This document shows positions 32,438 through 39,709 of a DNA stretch of 39,709 bases, piece by piece. The stretch's first letter is position 1, and the number at the start of each line of letters is the position of its first letter. The notes beneath the pieces are model-generated. The model was not told the origin of the DNA, made no database searches, and saw only the letters and a program-made list of their open reading frames with translations. The DNA is from Deltaproteobacteria bacterium RIFOXYD12_FULL_55_16 (GTDB lineage Bacteria > Desulfobacterota > Desulfobulbia > Desulfobulbales > Desulfurivibrionaceae), in NCBI GenBank assembly GCA_001799255.1, contig MGTC01000024.1, positions 1 to 39,709 on the forward strand, given 5' to 3'. The position numbers were made by a program, and so were the translations under genes.

Positions 32438-32884
32438 TCAGGCAAAGGTGGCCATGAGCTCGGCTTCGGCCACGAGCTTGCCATCGACAAAGGCCTTGCC
32501 CTCCATCTTCCAGAATCTGGCCTTGCGCTTGCTCACCGAAAGTTCGTAATGAAGCTGGTCGCCGGGCACAACCTTTTGCCGGAACTTCACCCCGTCAAGA
32601 CCGGCAAAGTAGACAAGTTTGCTGGCAACCGTCTCGGGATCGCTGACATAGGCAAGGATCGCCCCGACCTGAGCCATGCCTTCAAGGATCAAGACCCCTG
32701 GCATAACCGGTTGCGCGGGGAAATGCCCCTGAAAAAAATTTTCATTCATGGTCACGTTCTTGTATCCCCGGATAGACTCGCCAAGATGCATCGCAACAAT
32801 GCGATCCACCATAAGAAAGGGATACCGGTGCGGCAAAATCTTCAGAATTTCAAGAATATCAAGCTGTTGCAAATCAGAGTTCAT
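32438..32884 (-). CDS. fabZ: (3R)-hydroxyacyl-ACP dehydratase FabZ
   Basis: With ATG 32884 (GAGGAGG upstream) the product is 148 residues; the longer frame to 32920 overlaps the hairpin repeat. A hot-dog-fold dehydratase of fatty acid elongation: ILKILPHRYPFLMVDRIV carries catalytic His19, and VMPGVLILEGMAQVGAIL carries Glu68. It draws hydroxyacyl-ACP, the same substrate LpxA and LpxD use, which explains its classical place in this cluster. A 109-base spacer separates it from lpxA, with only a weak TATCCA/TGGATA stem in it. Confidence 0.96.
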   Translation of the reverse strand: MNSDLQQLDILEILKILPHRYPFLMVDRIVAMHLGESIRGYKNVTMNENFFQGHFPAQPVMPGVLILEGMAQVGAILAYVSDPETVASKLVYFAGLDGVKFRQKVVPGDQLHYELSVSKRKARFWKMEGKAFVDGKLVAEAELMATFA

Positions 32885-32917
32885 ACCAATCCTCCTCTTT
32901 TTTGAGGCAATCGCTGT

Positions 32918-32997
32918 CAATCATCGGCAGAAGTGCCGATAAAAAGCTGCGCTTGCCTCGGGTATCACTTTGTAACTCTTTGTGTAATCATCGGCAG
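32918..32997. repeat. Small hairpin repeat (ATCGGCA-GAAG-TGCCGAT), copy in fabZ-lpxD spacer
   Basis: The hairpin ATCGGCA-GAAG-TGCCGAT spans 32923-32940. The 24 bases at 32918-32941 are identical to 34567-34590. A further segment (CGGGTAT...GTAACTC-TTG) is shared with that copy about 18 bases on. A partial ATCATCGGCAG recurs at 32987-32997. Confidence 0.85.
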
Positions 32998-33011
32998 CAG
33001 ACCGAAAGAGT

Positions 33012-34085
33012 TCACTCATTGCCGCCGTGGTTGTCAGTTTCGTCTGGCGTCATTGTCCGGGACAACTCAGCCACCTTCTTTTCAAGTTCCCGCAGCTCCT
33101 TGAGCATCTCCGGAAGTTTTGCAAAGACAGCGCTGGAGCGCAGCCAGTCTTTCTGGGGAATCGCCGGAATGCCGCCCACCATGGCGCCAGACTCCTGGCT
33201 TTTAATCACCCCTGATTTGGCCGCAATCATTACCCGATCCCCAAGGTGGATATGCCCGGCAAGACCGACCTGCCCGCCAATAACCACATTGCTGCCGGTG
33301 GTAACGCTGCCTGACACGCCCACCTGAGCGACAAGCAAGGCATCCTCCCCGATTACTACATTATGGCCAAGCTGCACAAGATTATCAATCTTCGTTCCCC
33401 GTCTGATCCAGGTCTTGCCAAAGGTGGCCCGATCAATACAGGTATTGGCGCCGATCTCCACCTCGTCATCAATCTGGACTATGCCAACCTGCGGCCGCTT
33501 GATATGCCTTCCCAAGTCATCGCTGGCGTAGCCAAAGCCGTCACTGCCAATCACCGCCCCGCTGTGAATGACAACCCGGTTGCCAAGCCGGCAATGGTGG
33601 CCAATCGTTACATTGGCATACAGCACCACATCGTCGCCAATAACCGCATCATCATAAATAACCACCCCGGGATGCAGCGTTACCCGCTGTCCAAGCCGGA
33701 TCCGGTTGCCAAGATAGACCAGCGGGCTGATGGCGACCTCGGCGGGAATCAGGCAATCATGGCCGACAACCGCCCGCGCATCAATGCCGGTAGCGACAAA
33801 AGGCCTTTCCAGAAACAAGGCATGGATGCGAGCTGCGGCCAGATAGGGATTTTTCACCCTAATCGCCGATCCGCTGATCCCGGTAAGCGCAGGCGGCACA
33901 ATGATTGCCGAGGCCTTGCACTGGTCAAGCCGAGCCCCGTGTTTCAAATCAGCGACAAAGGTTATCTCGCCCTCAACAGCGTCATCAAAATCGGCAAGGC
34001 CGCCAATAAGCACCTCGGGGTCGCCAACCAGCTCCCCTTTAACCAGGAGAGCCAGTTCCGCAAGACGTTTTTTCTCACCAGACAT
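33012..34085 (-). CDS. lpxD: UDP-3-O-(3-hydroxyacyl)glucosamine N-acyltransferase
   Basis: I choose ATG 34085 (357 residues), with GAGAGG upstream; ATG 34097 is also in frame. The N-terminal uridine-binding domain (LAELALLVKGELVGDPEVLIGGLADFDDAVEGEITFVADLKH) is followed by hexapeptide repeats. The LpxD active-site region NRVVIHSGAVIGSDGFGYASD, with the trailing IVQIDDEVEIGANTCIDRATFGKTWI, is clear. The C-terminal helix (AVFAKLPEMLKELRELEKKVAELSRTM) forms the ACP-binding end. It adds the N-linked acyl chain in lipid A synthesis. It lies 147 bases from the ihfA-like gene, behind that gene's terminator, so it probably has its own promoter, not clearly seen. Confidence 0.97.
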   Translation of the reverse strand: MSGEKKRLAELALLVKGELVGDPEVLIGGLADFDDAVEGEITFVADLKHGARLDQCKASAIIVPPALTGISGSAIRVKNPYLAAARIHALFLERPFVATGIDARAVVGHDCLIPAEVAISPLVYLGNRIRLGQRVTLHPGVVIYDDAVIGDDVVLYANVTIGHHCRLGNRVVIHSGAVIGSDGFGYASDDLGRHIKRPQVGIVQIDDEVEIGANTCIDRATFGKTWIRRGTKIDNLVQLGHNVVIGEDALLVAQVGVSGSVTTGSNVVIGGQVGLAGHIHLGDRVMIAAKSGVIKSQESGAMVGGIPAIPQKDWLRSSAVFAKLPEMLKELRELEKKVAELSRTMTPDETDNHGGNE

Positions 34086-34134
34086 AACCTCTCCCACTTA
34101 CTGTCTGCCGGAGGCACGACAAGATTCAAAACCA

Positions 34135-34185
34135 TAAAAAAAGACGGGCTGCCTCCTTGTTGTCAAAGGAAACACCACCCGTCTT
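34135..34185 (-). terminator. Intrinsic terminator of the ihfA-like gene
   Basis: On the minus strand AAGACGGG (34185-34178) pairs with CCCGTCTT (34148-34141), with an inner CCTTT/AAGG stem possible, followed by a T-run (34140-34135). It lies 48 bases after the ihfA-like stop. Confidence 0.8.
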
Positions 34186-34232
34186 CATAACCCGGTGTCA
34201 ACGTAGAAGATGTGCGCCCTCAGGAAAGGCCG

Positions 34233-34517
34233 CTATTCTCCGTTAATCCTGGAACGCAGAAGTCCAGACGGTTTGAAGGTCACGACCTTGCGGGAATCAA
34301 GAATCAGCTCGTCACCAGTCTGGGGATTTCTGCCCCGCCGGGCATTTTTCTTTTTCACGTTAAACTTGCCAAAACCACTGATCAACAGATCCTCGCCGCT
34401 ATTCAAGCATTTTTTGGCAATACGCAAAAAAGCCTCTACGACCTCGGCAGACTGAGCTTTGGTGAAGTTATGATCTTGATATACCTTTTGCACAAGATCC
34501 GCTTTTGTCAGGGTCAT
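34233..34517 (-). CDS. ihfA: HU/IHF-family DNA-binding protein, IHF-alpha-like
   Basis: With ATG 34517 the product is 94 residues; a GTG six bases earlier would leave too little space after the GGAGG site. The fold is HU/IHF: two N-terminal helices (MTLTKADLVQKVYQDHNFTKAQSAEVVEAFLRIAKKCL) and the beta-arm GFGKFNVKKKNARRGRNPQTGDELILDSRKVVTFKPSGLLRSRIN. GRNPQTG with the intercalating Pro and the VVTF(K/R)PS ending fit IHF-alpha better than HU. It bends DNA in replication, recombination and sigma-54 regulation. It is a single gene with its own terminator. Confidence 0.88.
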   Translation of the reverse strand: MTLTKADLVQKVYQDHNFTKAQSAEVVEAFLRIAKKCLNSGEDLLISGFGKFNVKKKNARRGRNPQTGDELILDSRKVVTFKPSGLLRSRINGE

Positions 34518-34566
34518 GGACACCCCCCTCCTTTATTATTAAAACCACAAAAAACTACGTCTCTGG

Positions 34567-34622
34567 CAATCATCGGCAGAAGTGCCGATAGCTCAACGGG
34601 TATTCATTGGTAACTCGTTGAG
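34567..34622. repeat. Small hairpin repeat, copy upstream of the ihfA-like gene
   Basis: The hairpin ATCGGCA-GAAG-TGCCGAT (34572-34589) is followed by a second stem, CTCAACG (34592-34598) with CGTTGAG (34616-34622). The first 24 bases are identical to 32918-32941. It lies in the 187-base eno-ihfA gap, so it may be in the ihfA leader. Confidence 0.85.
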
Positions 34623-34704
34623 TTTGGATCACGATCCTGTTAACTTATTTTTTTTCGAATGCATCTTTAATTGGCCCACAACATGTTCAACCAACTGATA
34701 ATTG

Positions 34705-36015
<1,311 letters not shown>

Positions 36016-36051
36016 TTAAGCTGTCGTTCAAGAATCGCAGCGTTCTGAAAA

Positions 36052-37263
36052 TCACCCCCCAACAACACTGGCCATACTGAAAATAGGCAGATACATAGCA
36101 ATAACCAGCCCCCCGATCATGCCGCCCAAAAAACACATCATCAACGGCTCAATTGCCGCCGTCAGATTATCTACGGCCTGATCAACCTCTTCATCATAAA
36201 AATCCGCAATCTTGGCCAACATGATATCAAGGGCGCCGGTGGCTTCACCGACATTGATCATCTGCACCACCATGCCGGGAAAAACCCCGGTCTCTTCCAG
36301 AGGCTCGGCAATGGAGCGCCCTTCGCTGATGCTGTCCGTCACCCTGAACACCGCCATCTCAATCACCTTGTTCCCGGCGGTTCTTGCCACGACATTCAAG
36401 GCTTCCAGAATCGGCACCCCGCTTTGCAGCATGGTGCCGAGGGTCCGGGTAAACTTGGCCACTGCCACCCTCCGTAAAAGCGTGCCGACAACAGGCAGGT
36501 CCAGCATCATCCGATCCATCTGGATCCGCCCCTTCTCTGTCTTGTAGATCTTTTTCACTACAAAAACCAAGGCAAAGATCGCCCCGATAATCCAATGAAA
36601 ATTTCCCTGGGCAAACGCACTAAGATCAACAACAAACTGGGTCGGGCCAGGCAGCGCGCCGCCAAAATCCTTAAACATCTTCTCAAAAACCGGCACCACG
36701 AAAACAAGCATCACCGCCATGACCACAAAGGAGATGCAGATACAGATTATCGGATAGGTCATGGCGCCTTTCACCTTCTTCTTGAGCGCCATGTTTTTTT
36801 CCATAAAGGCTGCCAACCGGTTCAGAATGGTATCCAGAATACCGCCGATTTCGCCGGCCTCCACCATGTTGCAATACAAATTGTCAAAGCAGTCGGGATG
36901 TTTTTTCATGGCATCAGCAAAGGTAGTGCCGGTCTCGACATCGGCCCTGATTGTCCGCAGCACCTTCTTGAAGGTTGGATTTTCCATCTGCTCCCCCAAA
37001 ATCTCCAGGCTTTGCACCAGCGGCAAGCCTGCATCGATCATGGTGGACAACTGACGGGTAAAGATAACCACATCCTTGCCGCTTACTTTTGGCTTTAAAA
37101 AATCAAGCCCTTCGAACAGATCCTTAGGAGCTTCTTTCAGCAGGGACACGGTTATGCGCATCTTTTTCAGGTGCGCCTGGGCCATGGCTTCATTGGGCAT
37201 CTCTACTCTGCCCTTGCGTTTCTCCCCGTAGGAGTTGACTCCCTTCCAGATATAAAACGGCAT
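36052..37263 (-). CDS. pilC: Type IV pilus / type II secretion inner-membrane protein PilC (GspF family)
   Basis: A 403-residue platform protein of type IV pili. The N-terminal MPFYIWKGVNSYGEKRKGRVEMPNEAMA start is family-typical. Two T2SSF domains are seen: VVIFTRQLSTMIDAGLPLVQSLEILGEQ (about 65-92) and KFTRTLGTMLQSGVPILEALNVVARTAGN (about 269-297), each followed by a membrane segment (IICICISFVVMAVMLVFVVPVF; PLMMCFLGGMIGGLVIAMYLPIF). GALDIMLAKIADFYDEEVD is also a GspF signature. The upstream pilB and pilT genes, often adjacent, are absent. A candidate promoter lies 45 bases upstream. Confidence 0.94.
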   Translation of the reverse strand: MPFYIWKGVNSYGEKRKGRVEMPNEAMAQAHLKKMRITVSLLKEAPKDLFEGLDFLKPKVSGKDVVIFTRQLSTMIDAGLPLVQSLEILGEQMENPTFKKVLRTIRADVETGTTFADAMKKHPDCFDNLYCNMVEAGEIGGILDTILNRLAAFMEKNMALKKKVKGAMTYPIICICISFVVMAVMLVFVVPVFEKMFKDFGGALPGPTQFVVDLSAFAQGNFHWIIGAIFALVFVVKKIYKTEKGRIQMDRMMLDLPVVGTLLRRVAVAKFTRTLGTMLQSGVPILEALNVVARTAGNKVIEMAVFRVTDSISEGRSIAEPLEETGVFPGMVVQMINVGEATGALDIMLAKIADFYDEEVDQAVDNLTAAIEPLMMCFLGGMIGGLVIAMYLPIFSMASVVGG

Positions 37264-37305
37264 ACCCCTCTCCCTCTCTTGCTGAGATTAAACCGACACT
37301 TATAT

Positions 37306-37334
37306 CTTATATCTCAAGGTTTTCCCAAAAACAA
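37306..37334 (-). promoter_or_regulatory. Candidate promoter of pilC-eno
   Basis: On the minus strand TTGTTT (37334-37329) and TATAAG (37311-37306) are spaced by 17 bases. They lie about 45 bases before the pilC start. Confidence 0.42.
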
Positions 37335-37449
37335 TAGTAACTGTTCGGCCGCGCCACAGATACTCAAAAGATGCCCCCAGATTCCACAACGCCAGCAATC
37401 TTTCTTGATAAAGACCCTCTCCAGAGTAAACGCCCTTCTTCTTTTTTTA

Positions 37450-37478
37450 TTGACACAACAGGCGGGATAATTTAAATA
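37450..37478 (+). promoter_or_regulatory. Sigma-70-type promoter of the PxxKW gene
   Basis: TTGACA (37450-37455) and TAAATA (37473-37478) are spaced by exactly 17 bases. They give a leader of about 110 bases before ATG 37598. Confidence 0.65.
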
Positions 37479-37597
37479 AGCTGCTTCTTTACTGAGATAT
37501 TGCCCCGGTTTGCGGCGGCTTCCTGACTACCCCAACATAGAGCGCCCAACCAGGAATAAACACGATTCCCGATCTGGGTTTTACACGGAGGATGACA

Positions 37598-37864
37598 ATG
37601 GCAAAAGCGGCTCCCACGGATATGACCAGCAAATACACCACCGGTCAGTTTCAGCAGATCATTGACAAATGTGAAGGCTGCGATCGCACAATTGAAGTCG
37701 AGACAATCAGATATTGCGCCACCTACACCATGCCCGAAAGCAAATGGCGTCTGGGTATTTGCAATTTTGCAACCCATGTGAAACCAGAAATCAGCGTGTC
37801 CACCCTCAAGATAAACCCCTTGAAAGCCTCCAAACGTGCGGCAACAAAGGGTAAGAAAAAGTAG
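37598..37864 (+). CDS. PxxKW family cysteine-rich small protein
   Basis: I take ATG 37598, six bases after GGAGG (the ATG at 37592 touches that site), giving 88 residues. The sequence has CEGCDRTIEV, RYCATYTMPESKWRLGICNFATHVKPE and a basic tail (INPLKASKRAATKGKKK). PESKW is the PxxKW motif of a small protein family found mainly in Desulfobacterota. Four cysteines (CxxC, C, C) suggest a metal site. The function is unknown. It is monocistronic, with its own promoter and terminator, and the basic tail could bind nucleic acid (inference). Confidence 0.85.
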   Translation: MAKAAPTDMTSKYTTGQFQQIIDKCEGCDRTIEVETIRYCATYTMPESKWRLGICNFATHVKPEISVSTLKINPLKASKRAATKGKKK

Positions 37865-37890
37865 CCTCGTCTTGGCCCTACAGAAATACT

Positions 37891-37924
37891 AAAAGCCCTT
37901 CCGAATCAGGAAGGGCTTTTTTTT
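37891..37924 (+). terminator. Intrinsic terminator of the PxxKW gene
   Basis: A perfect 12-bp stem, AAAAGCCCTTCC (37891-37902) with 37909-37920, and a 6-base loop are followed by more Ts (37921-37924). The A-run on the other side lets it also serve the minus-strand gene that ends at 37941. Confidence 0.92.
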
Positions 37925-37940
37925 AAGTAAAGTCAAACAA

Positions 37941-38468
37941 TTACAATATCGCCTTAGGATACAGGGCGCTCAACAATTTCTCGTCTTCCTTGATCTCCTT
38001 GAATCTCTCGTAAGCCTCCTGAAAATGGCCTGGCCTGGCCGCACTTTCTGCCACCATCCCTGCCGCCTGAGTCAAAAGTTCTTCTGAGCAGTCGTACACC
38101 GCCTGAAAAACCTTAGCAATCACCAGCTGCGGGTTTTTCTCATAAGGAGGAGGCGCCTTGGTGAGGGCAATAACCGCCTGCGACACCTCTGGTTCAGCAA
38201 TGCATCTGAAAAGATCCGGGGCATCATAGATGTCCGCAGCAACCAGCATCTGCTCAATGAGGCTGGCATCCAACGAATGTAGCAACCCGCGAACCAGAGT
38301 CAGATCCCCCTCCCCATCGGAGGCCATGAACAGCTTGATGTATGGCGTAATTTCATGGGACGCTAAAGATCCTTTCCGAAAAACCGACTCCATCCAGTGC
38401 AGTTGCATCTCCGGACTTCTGGCCACAAATGGCAGGTATTTTTCATACCATTTCCGTTTTTTCACCAC
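37941..38468 (-). CDS. Unknown helical cytosolic protein
   Basis: A 175-residue protein starting at GTG 38468 (a second GTG follows directly), with GAGG a few bases upstream. No signal peptide or membrane segment is visible. It is almost wholly helical by composition: SPEMQLHWMESVFRKGSL, EGDLTLVRGLLHSLDASLIEQMLVAADIYDAPDLFRCIAE, NPQLVIAKVFQAVYDCSEELLTQAAGMVAESA, AYERFKEIKEDEKLLSALYP. I recognise no domain. It lies between the PxxKW gene (convergent) and the Bax inhibitor-type gene (72 bases upstream, same strand). No function can be assigned. Confidence 0.72.
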   Translation of the reverse strand: MVKKRKWYEKYLPFVARSPEMQLHWMESVFRKGSLASHEITPYIKLFMASDGEGDLTLVRGLLHSLDASLIEQMLVAADIYDAPDLFRCIAEPEVSQAVIALTKAPPPYEKNPQLVIAKVFQAVYDCSEELLTQAAGMVAESAARPGHFQEAYERFKEIKEDEKLLSALYPKAIL

Positions 38469-38540
38469 TGCCTCACCTGTTTATATGACCGTACTTTTCC
38501 GGCCTGACTCACGTTTTCAATGTTCTGCCTGCAAAAAAGG

Positions 38541-39257
38541 TTAACGGCGATCCCCCAGAAACCGGAGCAGCATGAGGAACAGATTGACAAAATCAAGATA
38601 CAGGGCCAAAGCCCCCATGATCGCACCTTTCTGAATCGCCGCCTGCCCGTTTTCCATGATTCCGCCTGAGCCGATCCGGGTAATTTTCTGCACGTCATAG
38701 GCGGTGAGTCCGGTAAAAACAAGCACGCCAATGGCAGAAACCACCCAGGAGACCATGGAACTGCCCAGAAAGATATTCACCACCGAGGCGATAAGTATAC
38801 CCACCAGCCCCATAAATAGAAAGGAACCCAGGCTGGTAAGATCTTTCTTGGTTACCGTGCCATAGACTGCCATGGAAACGAACATCCCGCCTGCGACAAA
38901 GAAGGTGGTGGCGACGGAGGTGCCGGTATAAAGCAGGATAATGGCGGAAATGGTCGCCCCGTTTAAAACAGAGTACCCCAGAAAGAGACTGGTCGCCATG
39001 CGGGCGGACATCTGCTCGATCCTGGCGGACAGATAGATCACCATGCCAAGTTCGCCGAAAATCAGGCCATAAAACAGAATAGTGTTACCAAATATAATCT
39101 GCTGCAAGGCCGGAGTGCCGGCGACCAGCAGGGCGGTAAGCCCGGTGAGACCAAGCCCCGCCGCCATCCAGTTGAAGACCTTGGCCAGGAAAAGGGTTGC
39201 CGCCTGAGAGCGGGACTGATCAATAACCATTGTTCTGTCATTGTTACTGCTGTACAT
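38541..39257 (-). CDS. Bax inhibitor-1/YccA family membrane protein
   Basis: With ATG 39257 (AAGGAG upstream) the product is 238 residues. It has about seven membrane segments, for instance VFNWMAAGLGLTGLTALLVAG, IIFGNTILFYGLIFGELGMVIYL, GATISAIILLYTGTSVATTFFVAGGMF and SVVNIFLGSSMVSWVVSAIGVLVFTGLTAYDVQKI. The last block (FTGLTAYDVQKI followed by ALALYLDFVNLFLMLLRFLG) is the UPF0005/BI-1 signature, with the paired Asp residues of the pH-sensing centre. E. coli YccA, a relative, binds FtsH; a calcium-leak role is known for the Bacillus homologue. The role here is not shown. Confidence 0.93.
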   Translation of the reverse strand: MYSSNNDRTMVIDQSRSQAATLFLAKVFNWMAAGLGLTGLTALLVAGTPALQQIIFGNTILFYGLIFGELGMVIYLSARIEQMSARMATSLFLGYSVLNGATISAIILLYTGTSVATTFFVAGGMFVSMAVYGTVTKKDLTSLGSFLFMGLVGILIASVVNIFLGSSMVSWVVSAIGVLVFTGLTAYDVQKITRIGSGGIMENGQAAIQKGAIMGALALYLDFVNLFLMLLRFLGDRR

Positions 39258-39331
39258 AATTTCTCCTTGCGCTTTAGATTTTAAATTGAGAGACAGATGC
39301 TCTGCCCAATAATGATAAATCACCCAAATTT

Positions 39332-39528
39332 GGTAACCGTTCAGCAGTGCCGTAGATGCGCGTGTCTGTCAATCATCGGCGGTAGCAGTGCCGACAAAGA
39401 GGCCTGTCCTCTATCCCAGCGAAGCTGGATAAAAGCCCCTATACCCGGTCCCCGGATAGGGGCTCAAACATAATGGTATGCGGGCCAGGCCGATGACAAA
39501 GCAGATGCGGTGCTGCTGAACGGTTACC
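39332..39528. repeat. TIR-bounded intergenic palindromic element, copy 2
   Basis: The ends are a perfect 16-bp inverted repeat, GGTAACCGTTCAGCAG (39332-39347) against 39513-39528. Inside are a copy of the small hairpin repeat (39370-39396), a TATCCCAGC-GAA-GCTGGATA stem (39412-39431) and AGCCCCTAT/ATAGGGGCT (39434-39442 with 39456-39464). The right 37 bases match copy 1 at 36 positions. Its last base is the first base of the neighbouring gene's stop triplet. Confidence 0.88.
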
Positions 39529-39709
39529 TATTCTTCGCTGATCATTTTCGCCACAACCTGCGTGGGCTCATATTCCTCCATGGCTATCTTGACTGCGGCG
39601 GTGATGGGCACAGCCAGCAGCATGCCGACTCCCCCCCACATCCAGCCCCAGAAGACAAGAGCAAACAAGACCACCAGGGGGCTGAGATCAAGACCGCGGC
39701 CCATAACTT
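39528..39709 (-). CDS. AI-2E family transporter, C-terminal end (5' part outside the window)
   Basis: The minus-strand frame enters at 39709 and ends at TAG 39530-39528. About 59 residues are visible, reading VMGRGLDLSPLVVLFALVFWGWMWGGVGMLLAVPITAAVKIAMEEYEPTQVVAKMISEE. The LSPLVV...FWGWMWG-GVGMLLAVPITAAVKI block is the C-terminal signature of the AI-2E (YdiK/PerM-like) exporter family, which has eight membrane segments in full length. The substrate is not defined for most members. The stop lies at the edge of the palindromic element. Confidence 0.88.
   Translation of the reverse strand, partial: VMGRGLDLSPLVVLFALVFWGWMWGGVGMLLAVPITAAVKIAMEEYEPTQVVAKMISEE

Larger units (their letters stand above)
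37264..37597. other. Divergent spacer between pilC and the PxxKW gene
   Basis: 334 bases without a gene. It holds a candidate promoter on each strand (37306-37334 minus; 37450-37478 plus), a purine/pyrimidine-rich CCCTTCTTCTTTTTTT tract (37431-37448) and nothing else I can support. Confidence 0.6.

Overview
This window looks like a chromosomal segment from a Desulfobacterota bacterium (a delta-proteobacterial, sulfate-reducer-type lineage). I infer this from a PxxKW-type cysteine-rich small protein, an LpxI-type lipid A pathway, a Mn-dependent family II pyrophosphatase, an IHF-alpha-like protein, an AmgK/MurU-like pair and, above all, a probable selenocysteine-containing multiheme cytochrome. 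No rRNA, tRNA, CRISPR array, transposase or phage gene was found. Base composition is GC-rich except in the two exopolysaccharide blocks (about 3.3-5.3 kb and 7.9-10.6 kb), which look clearly AT-richer by eye.

Layout. 0-2.5 kb (+): 3' end of serC, a large palindromic repeat, a radical SAM protein and rlmN. 2.5-6.2 kb (+): a promoter, a lipoprotein, a polysaccharide export protein, an outer-membrane beta-barrel and an unknown secreted protein, closed by a strong two-way terminator. 6.2-10.2 kb (-): ppaC with its own promoter, then mgtC, a tyrosine-kinase-like ATPase and a Wzz-type chain-length protein. The export and length-control halves of an exopolysaccharide system (XrtA/PEP-CTERM-like flavour) therefore flank ppaC. 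10.6-13.1 kb (+): grpE-dnaK with terminator. 13.2-22 kb (-): the selenoprotein, rarA, rlmD, leuD, leuC, a methyltransferase, mtaD. 22-34 kb (-): a purine nucleoside phosphorylase, thrC, gpmI, rsfS, rlmH, a CxxCxxCC protein, der, amgK-like, murU-like, lpxI, lpxA, fabZ, lpxD. 34-39.7 kb: ihfA-like, eno, pilC (-), the PxxKW gene (+), an unknown helical protein, a Bax inhibitor-1 family protein and the 3' end of an AI-2E family transporter (-).

How the genes work together. fabZ-lpxD-lpxA-lpxI supply acyl-chain and lipid A steps of the outer membrane. The adjacent nucleotidyltransferase and kinase match the MurU/AmgK peptidoglycan-recycling branch. mtaD and the phosphorylase are a purine/methylthioadenosine salvage pair. 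rlmN, rlmD, rlmH, rsfS and der act on the ribosome. The exopolysaccharide genes provide OM export, a possible barrel and chain-length control, but no glycosyltransferase or exosortase is present here.

The most notable item is the gene at 13203-14840 (-). Its signal peptide and its cytochrome body are separated only by an in-frame UGA at a position that is usually Cys in the EPCGC motif of UshA-like proteins. That UGA is followed by a hairpin whose GGUCU loop sits at the same distance as in the E. coli fdhF SECIS. Conventional gene calling would report a truncated, leaderless cytochrome. Several intergenic repeat families are also present: a TIR-bounded palindrome (two copies), a small hairpin repeat (three copies), a CACGAAA palindrome and a heptamer array.
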